64,000 nt of DNA from Pseudomonas sp. Bc-h (GTDB taxonomy: Bacteria > Pseudomonadota > Gammaproteobacteria > Pseudomonadales > Pseudomonadaceae): contig NZ_MUIN01000007.1 of the NCBI RefSeq assembly GCF_002080045.1, forward strand, positions 276,421 through 340,420. Reading direction: 5' to 3'. The stretch's first letter is position 1. Each line of letters opens with the position of its first letter. This document shows positions 26,343-34,619 of the stretch, in pieces. A program made the position numbers and the translations under genes. The notes under the pieces are model-generated. The model had not been told where the DNA came from. It worked only from the letters and a program-made list of their open reading frames with translations, and did not search any database.

Positions 26343-27614
26343 ATGATCGCTCGCTGGCGCTGGCTATTTCATCAAATCACCAAACGACTGTGGTTCCGGG
26401 CAAGCCTGTTCTCTTTACTCGGCATAGCGACGGCGCTGCTGGCAGTGGTCTTCAACGACTTCATTCCTGCGTCACTGCCCGCCCGCATCGGCGCCGATGC
26501 CGTCGACAAGATCTTGGGCATCATTGCGTCCAGCATGTTGGCCGTGACCACTTTTTCATTGAGCACCATGGTGACCGCGTACGGTGCCGCGAGCACCGGC
26601 GTGACACCCCGCGCCACCACGCTGGTGATGGAAGACACCACCACGCAGAATGCCCTGGCGACTTTTATCGGTTCTTTCCTGTTCAGCCTGGTGGGCATCA
26701 TCGCGCTGAGCACGGGCGCATACGGCACGCAAGGTCGAGTGCTGCTGTTTGCCGTGACCATCGCGGTGGTGATTCTGATCGTCTACACCCTGCTGCGCTG
26801 GATCGATCACCTGTCCAGGCTCGGACGCGTCGGTGAAACCATCGACCGGGTCGAGACCGCGGCAATCTTAGCCATCGAGCATCGTGTGCAATGGCCGTTC
26901 CTGGGAGGTGTTGCCTATCCCGCCGATCTCCGGCTGCCCGCTTCGGCCCAGCCAGTGATGTGCCCTTGTACCGGATACATCCAGCACGTCGACGTCAGTG
27001 CACTGGGTCTCATCACCGAGACGCACAACATCCGGATCTACGTCGACGTGGTGCCTGGAAGTTTCGTGCATCAGGACATGCCGCTGGCGTACTGCGTCCC
27101 AATGAACTCAGGGCCCCTCGAAGCGCCAGAGGCGATCGCCGAAAAGATCATGGCGACCCTGAGCATCGGCGTTCGACGCACGTTCGAGCACGACCCCAGG
27201 TTCGGGCTGTCGGTATTGTCGGAAATCGCATCACGGGCCTTGTCCCCGGCAGTCAACGACCCGGGCACAGCGATTGACGTGATTGGCCGCGGCGTCAGGA
27301 CTTTGACCGCGTGGGGCAAGTCACGGCTGCCCGTGCGGGACATCGAGCCTGCGTGCGAACAGGTGTATATCCGCGGCCTGGAGGTAGATGACCTGTTCGA
27401 CGACTTCTTCGCCCCCATCAGCCGCGATGGCGCCGGCCTGATCGAGGTGAATCTGCGCCTGCTCAAAGCGCTCATCACGCTCGCCGGAATCAACCCCGAA
27501 AGGTTCCGGGGAGCCTGCGCCCGCCAGGCCGACCTTTTGCTCAAACGATCAGATGCCCTCCTGGTGCTACAGGAAGAGAAAGACAGGCTCGTCGAACTGA
27601 GCCGGACTCTGTAA
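26343..27614 (+). CDS. DUF2254 membrane protein
   Basis: A 423-residue predicted inner-membrane protein of the DUF2254 family. Four hydrophobic segments lie in the first 165 residues (FSLLGIATALLAVVF, ILGIIASSMLAVTTFSLS, ATFIGSFLFSLVGIIAL, LLFAVTIAVVILIVYTLL). A large soluble part follows, with the family motif AVNDPGTAIDVI near residue 300. The function is not known. ATG 26343 is used; an in-frame TTG 18 bases upstream is an alternative. It is divergent from nhaA and converges with the ClC gene six bases later. All three neighbours are ion-related membrane proteins, which hints at osmotic or pH handling. Confidence 0.82.
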   Translation: MIARWRWLFHQITKRLWFRASLFSLLGIATALLAVVFNDFIPASLPARIGADAVDKILGIIASSMLAVTTFSLSTMVTAYGAASTGVTPRATTLVMEDTTTQNALATFIGSFLFSLVGIIALSTGAYGTQGRVLLFAVTIAVVILIVYTLLRWIDHLSRLGRVGETIDRVETAAILAIEHRVQWPFLGGVAYPADLRLPASAQPVMCPCTGYIQHVDVSALGLITETHNIRIYVDVVPGSFVHQDMPLAYCVPMNSGPLEAPEAIAEKIMATLSIGVRRTFEHDPRFGLSVLSEIASRALSPAVNDPGTAIDVIGRGVRTLTAWGKSRLPVRDIEPACEQVYIRGLEVDDLFDDFFAPISRDGAGLIEVNLRLLKALITLAGINPERFRGACARQADLLLKRSDALLVLQEEKDRLVELSRTL

Positions 27615-27620
27615 AACTTG

Positions 27621-28943
27621 TTACTCAGCCTTCCTGGGCGGCGTGGTCTTCGTCTCCGCCGCCTGCAGAAATCCTTTCGCCAGTTGCTGGTAAAGCTCCG
27701 GCCCCATTCTGGAGCTGACGGCCTTGGCGATCAGGGCCACCGCCATCAGGCTGATGACCAGGCCGTGACTGTCGATCATTTCCATGACGATGATCGCCGA
27801 GGTGATCGGCGACTGGGTGACCGCAGCTAGAAAGCCGACCATGCACAGCGCGATGATGGGCTGGGCAGCCAGATGAAAGAAATCGGCGACGTTGCTACCC
27901 ACCGCAGCGCCAACCGCCAGCGACGGCGCGAAAATACCGCCCGGAATACCGGAAAAATAGGTGACCACGGTGGCCAGAAACCGCGTGATCGGCGCATGCC
28001 ACGGCAGCCCGATATCGGAGGCTATGACTTGTGAAGTGATGCCGTAACCACTGCCAAATGACATCCCCCCGCTGATCCAGCCGAGTATCGCGACGATCAA
28101 CCCGCAGATACCGGCGAACCAGACTGGGTGAGCGCGGCGCCATTCCCAGAGCACGAACCGGCTATGGCGCTGTGGCCACAGGAGCATGCGGCTGAACAAC
28201 CCTCCGAGCAGGCCGCAACCGATGCCGATCGCAAGGGCTGGAGCGACGATATCGAGGCTGACGCCCTGCACATCGAAGTGACCGAAATAGTTGTAATTGC
28301 CCTGCAAAGCGATGGCGACCATCCCTGAAAGAATGATGGTGCTGAGCAAGACCCCGCTGGTGCGGGTTTCCAGTTTGCGTCCCAACTCCTCCACCGCGAA
28401 GGCAATCCCCGCCAGCGGTGTGTTGAACGCAGCCGCGATACCCGCTGCACCGCCTGCCAGGATCAAGTCTTCGGCCCGCACGATGCGCGCGTTGGGCAGA
28501 AACCGATGGAAGAAGTGCATGATCGACGCCGCGACCTGTACCGAAGGGCCTTCACGCCCCGCCGAGAAACCACCCGTCAGCGCCAGCGTACCGAGGCAGA
28601 TCTTGCCGAAGGCGATACGCAGGGACACCAGTTTGTCGATGGCCTTGCCCTGATGCACCAGGCGCGTCGCGGCAATGACCTGCGGAATACCGCTGCCTTG
28701 CGAGCCGGCAAAGAAGCGCGTGGTGAGCCAGACCACCAGCATGCCGACCAGCGGGGTATAAATGAACGGCAACCAGGGCCGGTCGGCGGTCTGCTGGGCG
28801 AATTGCGCCAGGGCCATATCCGCCAGCCGGGCAAACATCACCACCAACAGCCCGGCAACGGTGGCAGCAGCCCACAACGTGACGCGAGTGCGCCAACGCA
28901 TGGAAGCGAAACGACGACGGAGCAGTGTTATCGGTTTGATCAC
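27621..28943 (-). CDS. ClC-family chloride channel/transporter
   Basis: A 440-residue ClC protein with about ten to twelve membrane helices. The three ion-pathway signatures are intact: GSGIPQV, GREGPSVQ (with the gating Glu) and GGIFAPSLAVGA. The gating Glu suggests a Cl-/H+ exchanger rather than a passive channel, although the proton-side Glu cannot be placed with certainty. No CBS domains follow, so it resembles ClcB-type bacterial proteins. The start is GTG 28943; ATG 28901 (MRWRTRV) is an alternative. Confidence 0.88.
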   Translation of the reverse strand: MIKPITLLRRRFASMRWRTRVTLWAAATVAGLLVVMFARLADMALAQFAQQTADRPWLPFIYTPLVGMLVVWLTTRFFAGSQGSGIPQVIAATRLVHQGKAIDKLVSLRIAFGKICLGTLALTGGFSAGREGPSVQVAASIMHFFHRFLPNARIVRAEDLILAGGAAGIAAAFNTPLAGIAFAVEELGRKLETRTSGVLLSTIILSGMVAIALQGNYNYFGHFDVQGVSLDIVAPALAIGIGCGLLGGLFSRMLLWPQRHSRFVLWEWRRAHPVWFAGICGLIVAILGWISGGMSFGSGYGITSQVIASDIGLPWHAPITRFLATVVTYFSGIPGGIFAPSLAVGAAVGSNVADFFHLAAQPIIALCMVGFLAAVTQSPITSAIIVMEMIDSHGLVISLMAVALIAKAVSSRMGPELYQQLAKGFLQAAETKTTPPRKAE

Positions 28944-29184
28944 CCGAGGGAGTTCCCGTTGCAGTACGACACGATGTTGACGGCAAGACTAACCAAATTG
29001 GTCGCAACCTCCAAATAGCTCTATATCGAGGCTGACCAAGCGCTTTGCGGCAAAACCTTACACGTTTATCACCTGTGCGACATATCAATTCACAGATTAG
29101 CTATCAACTCGCCACCTTCTGCCCAACTATCTACTACATTGGAATAACTCTGCATAAAGCCATAACAAGACGGAGAGTCCCCTC

Positions 29185-30138
29185 ATGCGAGTAAACACCC
29201 GCTTTACCCTGCTGGCCGCTGCGGCCGCACTGGCAGTTACCACCGCAGCACAGGCAGCGCCTGTATTCATCAACATCCTGACCGGCGGCACCAGCGGGGT
29301 CTATTACCCGATTGGCGTGGGGCTGTCGCAGATTTACAGCGACGGCATTCCGGGGTCCAAGACGTCGGTTCAGGCCACCAAGGCCTCAGTGGAGAACCTC
29401 AACCTGCTGCAAGCGGGTCGCGGTGAGCTCGCGCTGGCACTGGGCGACTCCGTGGCCGATGCCAAAAACGGTGTCGAGGACGCAGGCTTCAAGGCACCGT
29501 TGACCAAACTGCGGGCCATTGGCGGCGCCTATCCCAATTACATCCAGATCGTCGCCAGCAAAGAATCGGGGATCAAGACCCTGGCTGACCTCAAGGGCAA
29601 GACCATTTCCGTCGGAGCACCCAAATCCGGCACCGAGCTGAACGCACGGGCGATTTTCAAGGCAGCAGGTTTGACCTATGAGGACATGGGCAAGGTGCAA
29701 TACCTGCCGTTCGCCGAGTCGGTGGAGCTGATCAAGAATCGGCAACTGGACGCGACGCTGCAATCGTCGGGGCTTGGCATGGCGGCCATTCGTGACCTGT
29801 CATCGGTGATGCCACTCAATTACGTGTCGATTCCCACTGACGTCGTCGCCAAGATCGGTAATCCGGCCTATCAAAGCGCGATGATCCCCGCCAACACCTA
29901 TGACGGCCAACCGGAAGCGGTGCCCACGGTGGCGATCACCAACATCCTCGTCACCCGGGCAGACGTCCCGGATGAGGTGGCGTACGAGATGACCAAACTG
30001 ATGTTCGACAACCTCACCCGCCTGGGTAATTCGCATTCGGCGGCCAAGGACATCAAGCTTGAAACGGCAGCCAAGAACCTGCCGATCCCGCTGCACCCCG
30101 GTGCCGAACGCTACTACAAGGAAAAGGGCGCGCTGTAA
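29185..30138 (+). CDS. TAXI-type TRAP transporter solute receptor
   Basis: A 317-residue periplasmic solute receptor. The signal peptide MRVNTRFTLLAAAAALAV ends AAQAAP. The mature protein has the TAXI hallmarks: INILTGGTSGVYYPIGVGLS, KASVENLNLLQAG and AIGGAYPNYIQIVAS. TAXI-TRAP systems take up carboxylates such as glutamate or 2-oxoglutarate using ion gradients. GGAGAG precedes the start. A strong hairpin follows the gene, then the fused permease, fitting higher expression of the receptor. The region upstream is AT-rich and probably the promoter. Confidence 0.9.
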   Translation: MRVNTRFTLLAAAAALAVTTAAQAAPVFINILTGGTSGVYYPIGVGLSQIYSDGIPGSKTSVQATKASVENLNLLQAGRGELALALGDSVADAKNGVEDAGFKAPLTKLRAIGGAYPNYIQIVASKESGIKTLADLKGKTISVGAPKSGTELNARAIFKAAGLTYEDMGKVQYLPFAESVELIKNRQLDATLQSSGLGMAAIRDLSSVMPLNYVSIPTDVVAKIGNPAYQSAMIPANTYDGQPEAVPTVAITNILVTRADVPDEVAYEMTKLMFDNLTRLGNSHSAAKDIKLETAAKNLPIPLHPGAERYYKEKGAL

Positions 30139-30145
30139 CGAATAC

Positions 30146-30175
30146 GGCCGTGGTGTCGTCCCCGACACCGCGGCC
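30146..30175. terminator. Attenuator-like hairpin in TRAP operon
   Basis: GGCCGTGGTGTCG pairs with CGACACCGCGGCC (13 pairs, one G-T) around a four-base loop TCCC, eight bases after the receptor stop. A T-rich run comes 12 bases later (CCTTTTTT). It likely lets part of transcription stop after the receptor gene, or shields its 3' end, before the permease. Confidence 0.6.
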
Positions 30176-30218
30176 TGTTTACGTCCTTTTTTCGATGTGG
30201 TCATGAGGCAGGCAGCCA

Positions 30219-32246
30219 ATGAGTGAAGATCAGCACGGCATCCCCGCGAACCCCCGGGACTGGCCAAGAACACTGTTTTACGTGGCGTTGGCGTTTTCGA
30301 TCTTTCAGATCGTGACCGCTGCGTTTTCTCCGATTTCAAGCCAGGTGCTGCGCGCCGTGCACGTTGGCTTTCTGCTGTGGGTGGTGTTTCTAAGCTACCC
30401 CGCCTACGGCAAGAATCGGCCCTGGCAACCCATGGCCTGGCTGCTCAGCCTGGCGGGTATCGCCACGGCGGCGTACCAATGGGTGTTCGAAGCCGATCTG
30501 ATTCAGCGCTCAGGAGACCTGAGCACCGGCGACATGCTGATCGGGCTGATCTTGATCGCGCTGGTGTTTGAAGCCGCACGCCGTGTCATGGGCATTGCGC
30601 TGCCGATCATCTGCGGGCTATTTCTGGCGTATGGCCTGTTTGGCGAATACCTGCCAGGCGAGCTTGCGCATCGCGGCTACGGCTTCGATCAGATCGTCAA
30701 CCAACTGGCATTCGGCACCGAGGGGCTGTACGGCACGCCGACCTATGTCTCGGCGACCTATATCTTTCTGTTCATCCTGTTCGGCGCCTTCCTGGAACAG
30801 GCCGGGATGATCAAGCTGTTCACCGATTTCGCCATGGGCCTGTTCGGCCACAAGCTCGGCGGCCCCGCCAAAGTGGCGGTGGCCTCCTCCGCGTTGATGG
30901 GCACCATCACCGGTTCCGGGATCGCCAACGTGGTGACCACGGGCCAGTTCACCATTCCGCTGATGAAACGCTTTGGCTATCGAGCTGCGTTTGCCGGCGG
31001 GGTCGAAGCGACGTCCAGCATGGGCAGCCAGTTGATGCCCCCGGTGATGGGCGCGGTGGCGTTCATCATGGCCGAAACCATCAATGTACCCTTTGTGGAG
31101 ATCGCCAAGGCGGCACTTATTCCAGCCATTCTTTACTTCGGCTCGGTGTTCTGGATGGTGCATCTGGAGGCCAAGCGCTCCAACCTCAAAGGTCTGCCCA
31201 AGGACCAATGCCCCAGCGCACTGGGCGCAGTCAAAGAAAACTGGTTCCTGCTGATTCCGTTGCTGGTATTGGTTTATCTGCTGTTCTCCGGGCGCACGCC
31301 GCTGTTTTCCGGCATGGTCGGTCTGGCCCTCACTGCTATCGTGATTCTCGGTTCGGCGATCATTCTCAGGGTGTCCAGCTTCGCCTTGCGTTGCGCCTTC
31401 TGGATAGCGCTGGGCGTGCTCTGTGTCGGGTTCTTCCAGTTGGGCATCGGGGTGATCTTCGCGGTCATCGCAGCGCTGGTGATCGCCTGCTGGTTCATCA
31501 AGGGCGGGCGTGAAACCCTGGCGATCTGCCTCCACGCGCTGGTCGATGGCGCGCGTCACGCGGTGCCGGTCGGCATCGCCTGTGCGCTGGTGGGGATCAT
31601 CATCGGCGTCGTGTCGTTGACCGGGGTGGCGTCGACGTTTGCCGGGTACATTCTGGCGATCGGCCGTGACAACCTTCTGTTATCACTGGTGCTGACGATG
31701 ATCACCTGCCTGGTGCTGGGCATGGGCATCCCGACAATCCCCAACTACATTATCACCAGCTCCATCGCAGCCCCTGCGCTCCTGGAGCTGGGTGTTCCGC
31801 TGATCGTCTCGCACATGTTCGTGTTCTATTTCGGCATCCTCGCCGACCTCACGCCGCCTGTCGCACTGGCCTGTTTCGCGGCGGCGCCCATCGCCAAGGA
31901 GACCGGCTTCAAGATCAGCCTCTGGGCGGTGAGGATCGCTCTGGCGGGTTTCGTCATTCCATTCATGGCGGTCTACAACCCGGCGCTGATGCTGCAAGGC
32001 GACAACCTGTGGATGACCGCCTACATGCTGATCAAGACGACTCTGGCGGTAGGATTGTGGGGTATGGCGTCGACCGGTTACCTGCAACAGAAAATGCCGT
32101 TGTGGGAACGCTTGCTCGCCTTCGCCGCAGGCGCTTTGCTGGTGGTAGCGTTGCCATTGACCGACGAAGCGGGCTTCGTGCTCGGCGCGCTGGTGATCGG
32201 CCAGCACTTCTGGCGCTCGCGTCATACGGCACTGGCCAAGGCATGA
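30219..32246 (+). CDS. TRAP transporter fused permease (4TM-12TM)
   Basis: A 675-residue inner-membrane permease in which the small and large TRAP subunits are fused, the normal form in TAXI systems. The first segments (FYVALAFSIFQIVTAAF and others) form the small part; the DctM-like part has GTITGSGIANVVTTGQFTIP, EATSSMGSQLMPPVMGA, LVLGMGIPTIPNYIITS and FGILADLTPPVALA. It should import the solute captured by the receptor, driven by an ion gradient. It overlaps the DUF1850 gene by four bases. Confidence 0.92.
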   Translation: MSEDQHGIPANPRDWPRTLFYVALAFSIFQIVTAAFSPISSQVLRAVHVGFLLWVVFLSYPAYGKNRPWQPMAWLLSLAGIATAAYQWVFEADLIQRSGDLSTGDMLIGLILIALVFEAARRVMGIALPIICGLFLAYGLFGEYLPGELAHRGYGFDQIVNQLAFGTEGLYGTPTYVSATYIFLFILFGAFLEQAGMIKLFTDFAMGLFGHKLGGPAKVAVASSALMGTITGSGIANVVTTGQFTIPLMKRFGYRAAFAGGVEATSSMGSQLMPPVMGAVAFIMAETINVPFVEIAKAALIPAILYFGSVFWMVHLEAKRSNLKGLPKDQCPSALGAVKENWFLLIPLLVLVYLLFSGRTPLFSGMVGLALTAIVILGSAIILRVSSFALRCAFWIALGVLCVGFFQLGIGVIFAVIAALVIACWFIKGGRETLAICLHALVDGARHAVPVGIACALVGIIIGVVSLTGVASTFAGYILAIGRDNLLLSLVLTMITCLVLGMGIPTIPNYIITSSIAAPALLELGVPLIVSHMFVFYFGILADLTPPVALACFAAAPIAKETGFKISLWAVRIALAGFVIPFMAVYNPALMLQGDNLWMTAYMLIKTTLAVGLWGMASTGYLQQKMPLWERLLAFAAGALLVVALPLTDEAGFVLGALVIGQHFWRSRHTALAKA

Positions 32247-32629
32247 TCGGACTGTGTCTGGGCCTGGCCGGTGTGGTCTGGGCCCAACTGCCCGTGTCCA
32301 GCTTTACCCTGGCGTGGAACCACACCATCGAAAAAATCCGCTGGGAAGAAGACTACCGCGTCACCGCGCAAGGCCTGCTACTGGCCGAAGCCCGCGTGCG
32401 CGGCAACGGCGCAGGGATGGAAATCCCCGATGATGCGCGGCTGGAAAACGGCAGCTGGCACTACCATCGCCACCTGCCGCCCCTGCAACCCTTGAACCTT
32501 GGGCGTACACCCGAGGCCGGCGATTACCAACTGTGTTTCGACGGCCAGTGCCACGCGATGAGTCAATGGATCGGCGACCCGAATACCAGCCAGCCAAGCG
32601 TGCAGTTGTGGTCGTGCGAACAAGGCTGA
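32243..32629 (+). CDS. DUF1850 protein of TAXI-TRAP operon
   Basis: A 128-residue protein with an N-terminal hydrophobic stretch (IGLCLGLAGVVWAQLP) that is a signal peptide or anchor. The body has the DUF1850 pattern: FTLAWNHTIEKIRWEEDYRV, LAEARVRGNGAGMEIPD and LCFDGQCHAMSQWIG. DUF1850 genes regularly accompany TAXI-TRAP permeases and are thought to assist them; the role is unproved. Its ATG overlaps the permease stop. The open frame continues further upstream, inside the permease gene, without support. Confidence 0.82.
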   Translation: MIGLCLGLAGVVWAQLPVSSFTLAWNHTIEKIRWEEDYRVTAQGLLLAEARVRGNGAGMEIPDDARLENGSWHYHRHLPPLQPLNLGRTPEAGDYQLCFDGQCHAMSQWIGDPNTSQPSVQLWSCEQG

Positions 32630-32700
32630 CACACCTTCGCCAGGGCTTTCGGCGGCGATATGGGCGCATATGGCAGGCGCTTAAGAAGCGAGGACTGCGA

Positions 32701-33015
32701 TTACACGCAGGCCTTCGCTGCCTGACCGAACCCGGATGTCAGCAGGCTGCGCTCGTACACGAAGACCTTGCCGCCGCCATTGGCCTTGTAAGCCTCGATC
32801 ACGTTGTCGGCCGCCACTGAGCTGGGGACAACGATGCGGTAATGCCGCTGCGTCTGAGAGAGAACCGGGCCTTGCAGTCTGGGCATCACGCACGCGGTGA
32901 ACTGCTCGGGGGACTTCGCGGTTTCCAGGGTCAGGGTCGGTTCGTTGGGGGCGGAGGCGCAAGCCGCCAGAAGCGAGCTGGCAATCAACAGGGCTGGGGC
33001 AAACAAATTACGCAT
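32701..33015 (-). CDS. Small lipoprotein of unknown function
   Basis: A 104-residue lipoprotein. The signal peptide MRNLFAPALLIASSLLAAC has a clean lipobox (LAAC, Cys at 19), and the residue after it is Ala, which favours the outer membrane. The mature part includes QFTACVMPRLQGPVLSQTQR and NVIEAYKANGGGKVFVYER, a pattern seen in short Pseudomonas lipoproteins of unknown role. It converges on the TRAP operon. I do not recognise a named family. Confidence 0.75.
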   Translation of the reverse strand: MRNLFAPALLIASSLLAACASAPNEPTLTLETAKSPEQFTACVMPRLQGPVLSQTQRHYRIVVPSSVAADNVIEAYKANGGGKVFVYERSLLTSGFGQAAKACV

Positions 33016-33219
33016 CGGCGGATACCTGTAAAAAAATGCTGCCGGTCTGGCAGAGCTTCAATGCAGGGGCCATTTTCCAGTTCTGCCGCCGCAACAGAAC
33101 TTGTAATGGGTAATGCTGACTATCGACCGCAGCGATAATGTCACGGCTCTGACACATTGGCCTGATAGCGTCCCGCCGTTGTAACGCCCGCCCTACCCTT
33201 GCTCAGGACGACATTCAAG

Positions 33220-34197
33220 GTGAACCCCGCCACGACCCGCAGACCGATCATCTTGCGATCCGACGCCATGCGCTCCGACGACTTCGGCGCGCTGTTTTCG
33301 CAAATGTTCGGCAATCGGTACTCCGACTCACAGCCGCTGCCGAAGAACATCGTCATCGGCGGCGTCTACGGCAGGCATGAAGGCGTGAGTTTCCGTCGAA
33401 TGCACTACCACGGGGACTTCACCGTGGTGCTCCCGGACCTTCAGGAAGAAATCACCTTTGTCATCCCCACGTCGGGCAAGATCGTCTTCGATCACGCCAC
33501 CGAATCGGTCGGCATGTCCCACGTGGGACTCGCCATCGACAAGGCCGATATCCGCTCAACGCGGTTTCTCGACAATCACTCCCAGCACGGCATGTCGGTC
33601 AGCCGCGGCCTGCTCACCGAACGGCTATCGACGCTGCTGCAAAGACCGATCCTGAAGAAGCTGCATTTCGAGCCGACGGTAGATCTGAAAATCCCGGCGT
33701 TTCAGGGGATCAAGGCACTGATCGACCTTGCCACCGGGACCGAATTCGATCTGCTGATCAACACCGGGACGCTGATGCCTTCTCGGCTTCGGGAAATGCT
33801 GATCGACGCGGTACTGGAAGCCTGGCCACACAACTTCAGCGAAGCGCTGCGCCGCCCCGCCGCTGCCATCGCGCCGCGTCATGTAAAAATGGCCGCCGAA
33901 TTTCTGCAAGAGCATCCGGATGCGCTGGTCAGCGGTACGGATCTGGCTCGTTTGAGCAACACCAGTTTGCGGGCCTTGCAGGAAGGTTTTCGGCGGTTCA
34001 TGGGTATGTCGATCATCGAGTATCAGCGCCAGGTACGCCTGCAACGGGCTCATGACCTGTTGATGCAGGGCACCCCGCCTTCGGTGACGGACGTCGCCCT
34101 AAAGCTGGGGTTCAGCAATGTCGGCAGGTTCTGTCTGTACTTCCAGAACGCATACGGCGTGAGCCCTGCGCAGGTGAGGAAGGGATTGAGGCGCTGA
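33220..34197 (+). CDS. AraC-family transcriptional regulator
   Basis: A 325-residue regulator. The C-terminal AraC/XylS DNA-binding domain (about 220-325) shows the two helix-turn-helix units: GTDLARLSNTSLRALQEGFR and VTDVALKLGFSNVGRFCLYF. The N-terminal region (SFRRMHYHGDFTVVLPDL) resembles the AraC-binding-like domain that senses a small ligand. The start is uncertain: GTG 33220 follows CAGGACGACATTCAA, TTG 33199 is longer, and ATG 33268 would shorten it. Its target is not apparent. It is followed directly by the 137-bp repeat array. Confidence 0.88.
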   Translation: MNPATTRRPIILRSDAMRSDDFGALFSQMFGNRYSDSQPLPKNIVIGGVYGRHEGVSFRRMHYHGDFTVVLPDLQEEITFVIPTSGKIVFDHATESVGMSHVGLAIDKADIRSTRFLDNHSQHGMSVSRGLLTERLSTLLQRPILKKLHFEPTVDLKIPAFQGIKALIDLATGTEFDLLINTGTLMPSRLREMLIDAVLEAWPHNFSEALRRPAAAIAPRHVKMAAEFLQEHPDALVSGTDLARLSNTSLRALQEGFRRFMGMSIIEYQRQVRLQRAHDLLMQGTPPSVTDVALKLGFSNVGRFCLYFQNAYGVSPAQVRKGLRR

Positions 34198-34198
34198 G

Positions 34199-34594
34199 CT
34201 ACAGGAAACTGATCGTGCCCACGCTCCGCGTGGGCATGCATCCTGTGACGCTCCGCGTCACCAACGGCAGACGCAGAGCGTCTGGAGCTGCGTTACCACG
34301 CAGAGCGTGGGAACGATCAATCAATCTGGAATCCGCTACAGGAAACTGATCGTGCCCACGCTCCGCGTGGGCATGCATCCTGTGACGCTCTGCGTCACCA
34401 ACGGCAGACGCAGAGCGTCTGGAGCTGCGTTACCACGCAGAGCGTGAGAACGATCAATCAATCTGGAATCCGCTACAGGAAACTGATCGTGCCCACGCTC
34501 CGCGTGGGCATGCATCCTGTGACGCTCCGCGTCACCAACGGCGGACGCAGAGCGTCTGGAGCTGCGTTACCACGCAAAGCGTGGGAACGATCAA
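34199..34594. repeat. Three tandem copies of 137-bp palindromic repeat
   Basis: CTACAGGAAACTGATCGTGC begins at 34199, 34336 and 34473, exactly 137 bases apart. Each unit contains CCCACGCTCCGCGTGGG, TGACGCTCYGCGTCA, GCAGACGCAGAGCGTC and ACCACGCAGAGCGTG. The copies differ by only a few bases, so the amplification is recent. Each unit carries a GATC-bounded inverted element of the type seen at 265-373. The last copy stops in GGAACGATCAAACG. Non-coding. Confidence 0.9.
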
Positions 34595-34619
34595 ACGCGA
34601 GGCCGCCCGGTTTGCATGA

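Noticed and set aside
30618..31559. 313-residue minus-strand frame
   Set aside because: Antisense to the TRAP permease; Gln/His/Arg-rich noise.
34199..34594. CRISPR array
   Set aside because: Units are 137 bases with no variable spacers, are internally palindromic, and no cas genes are near.
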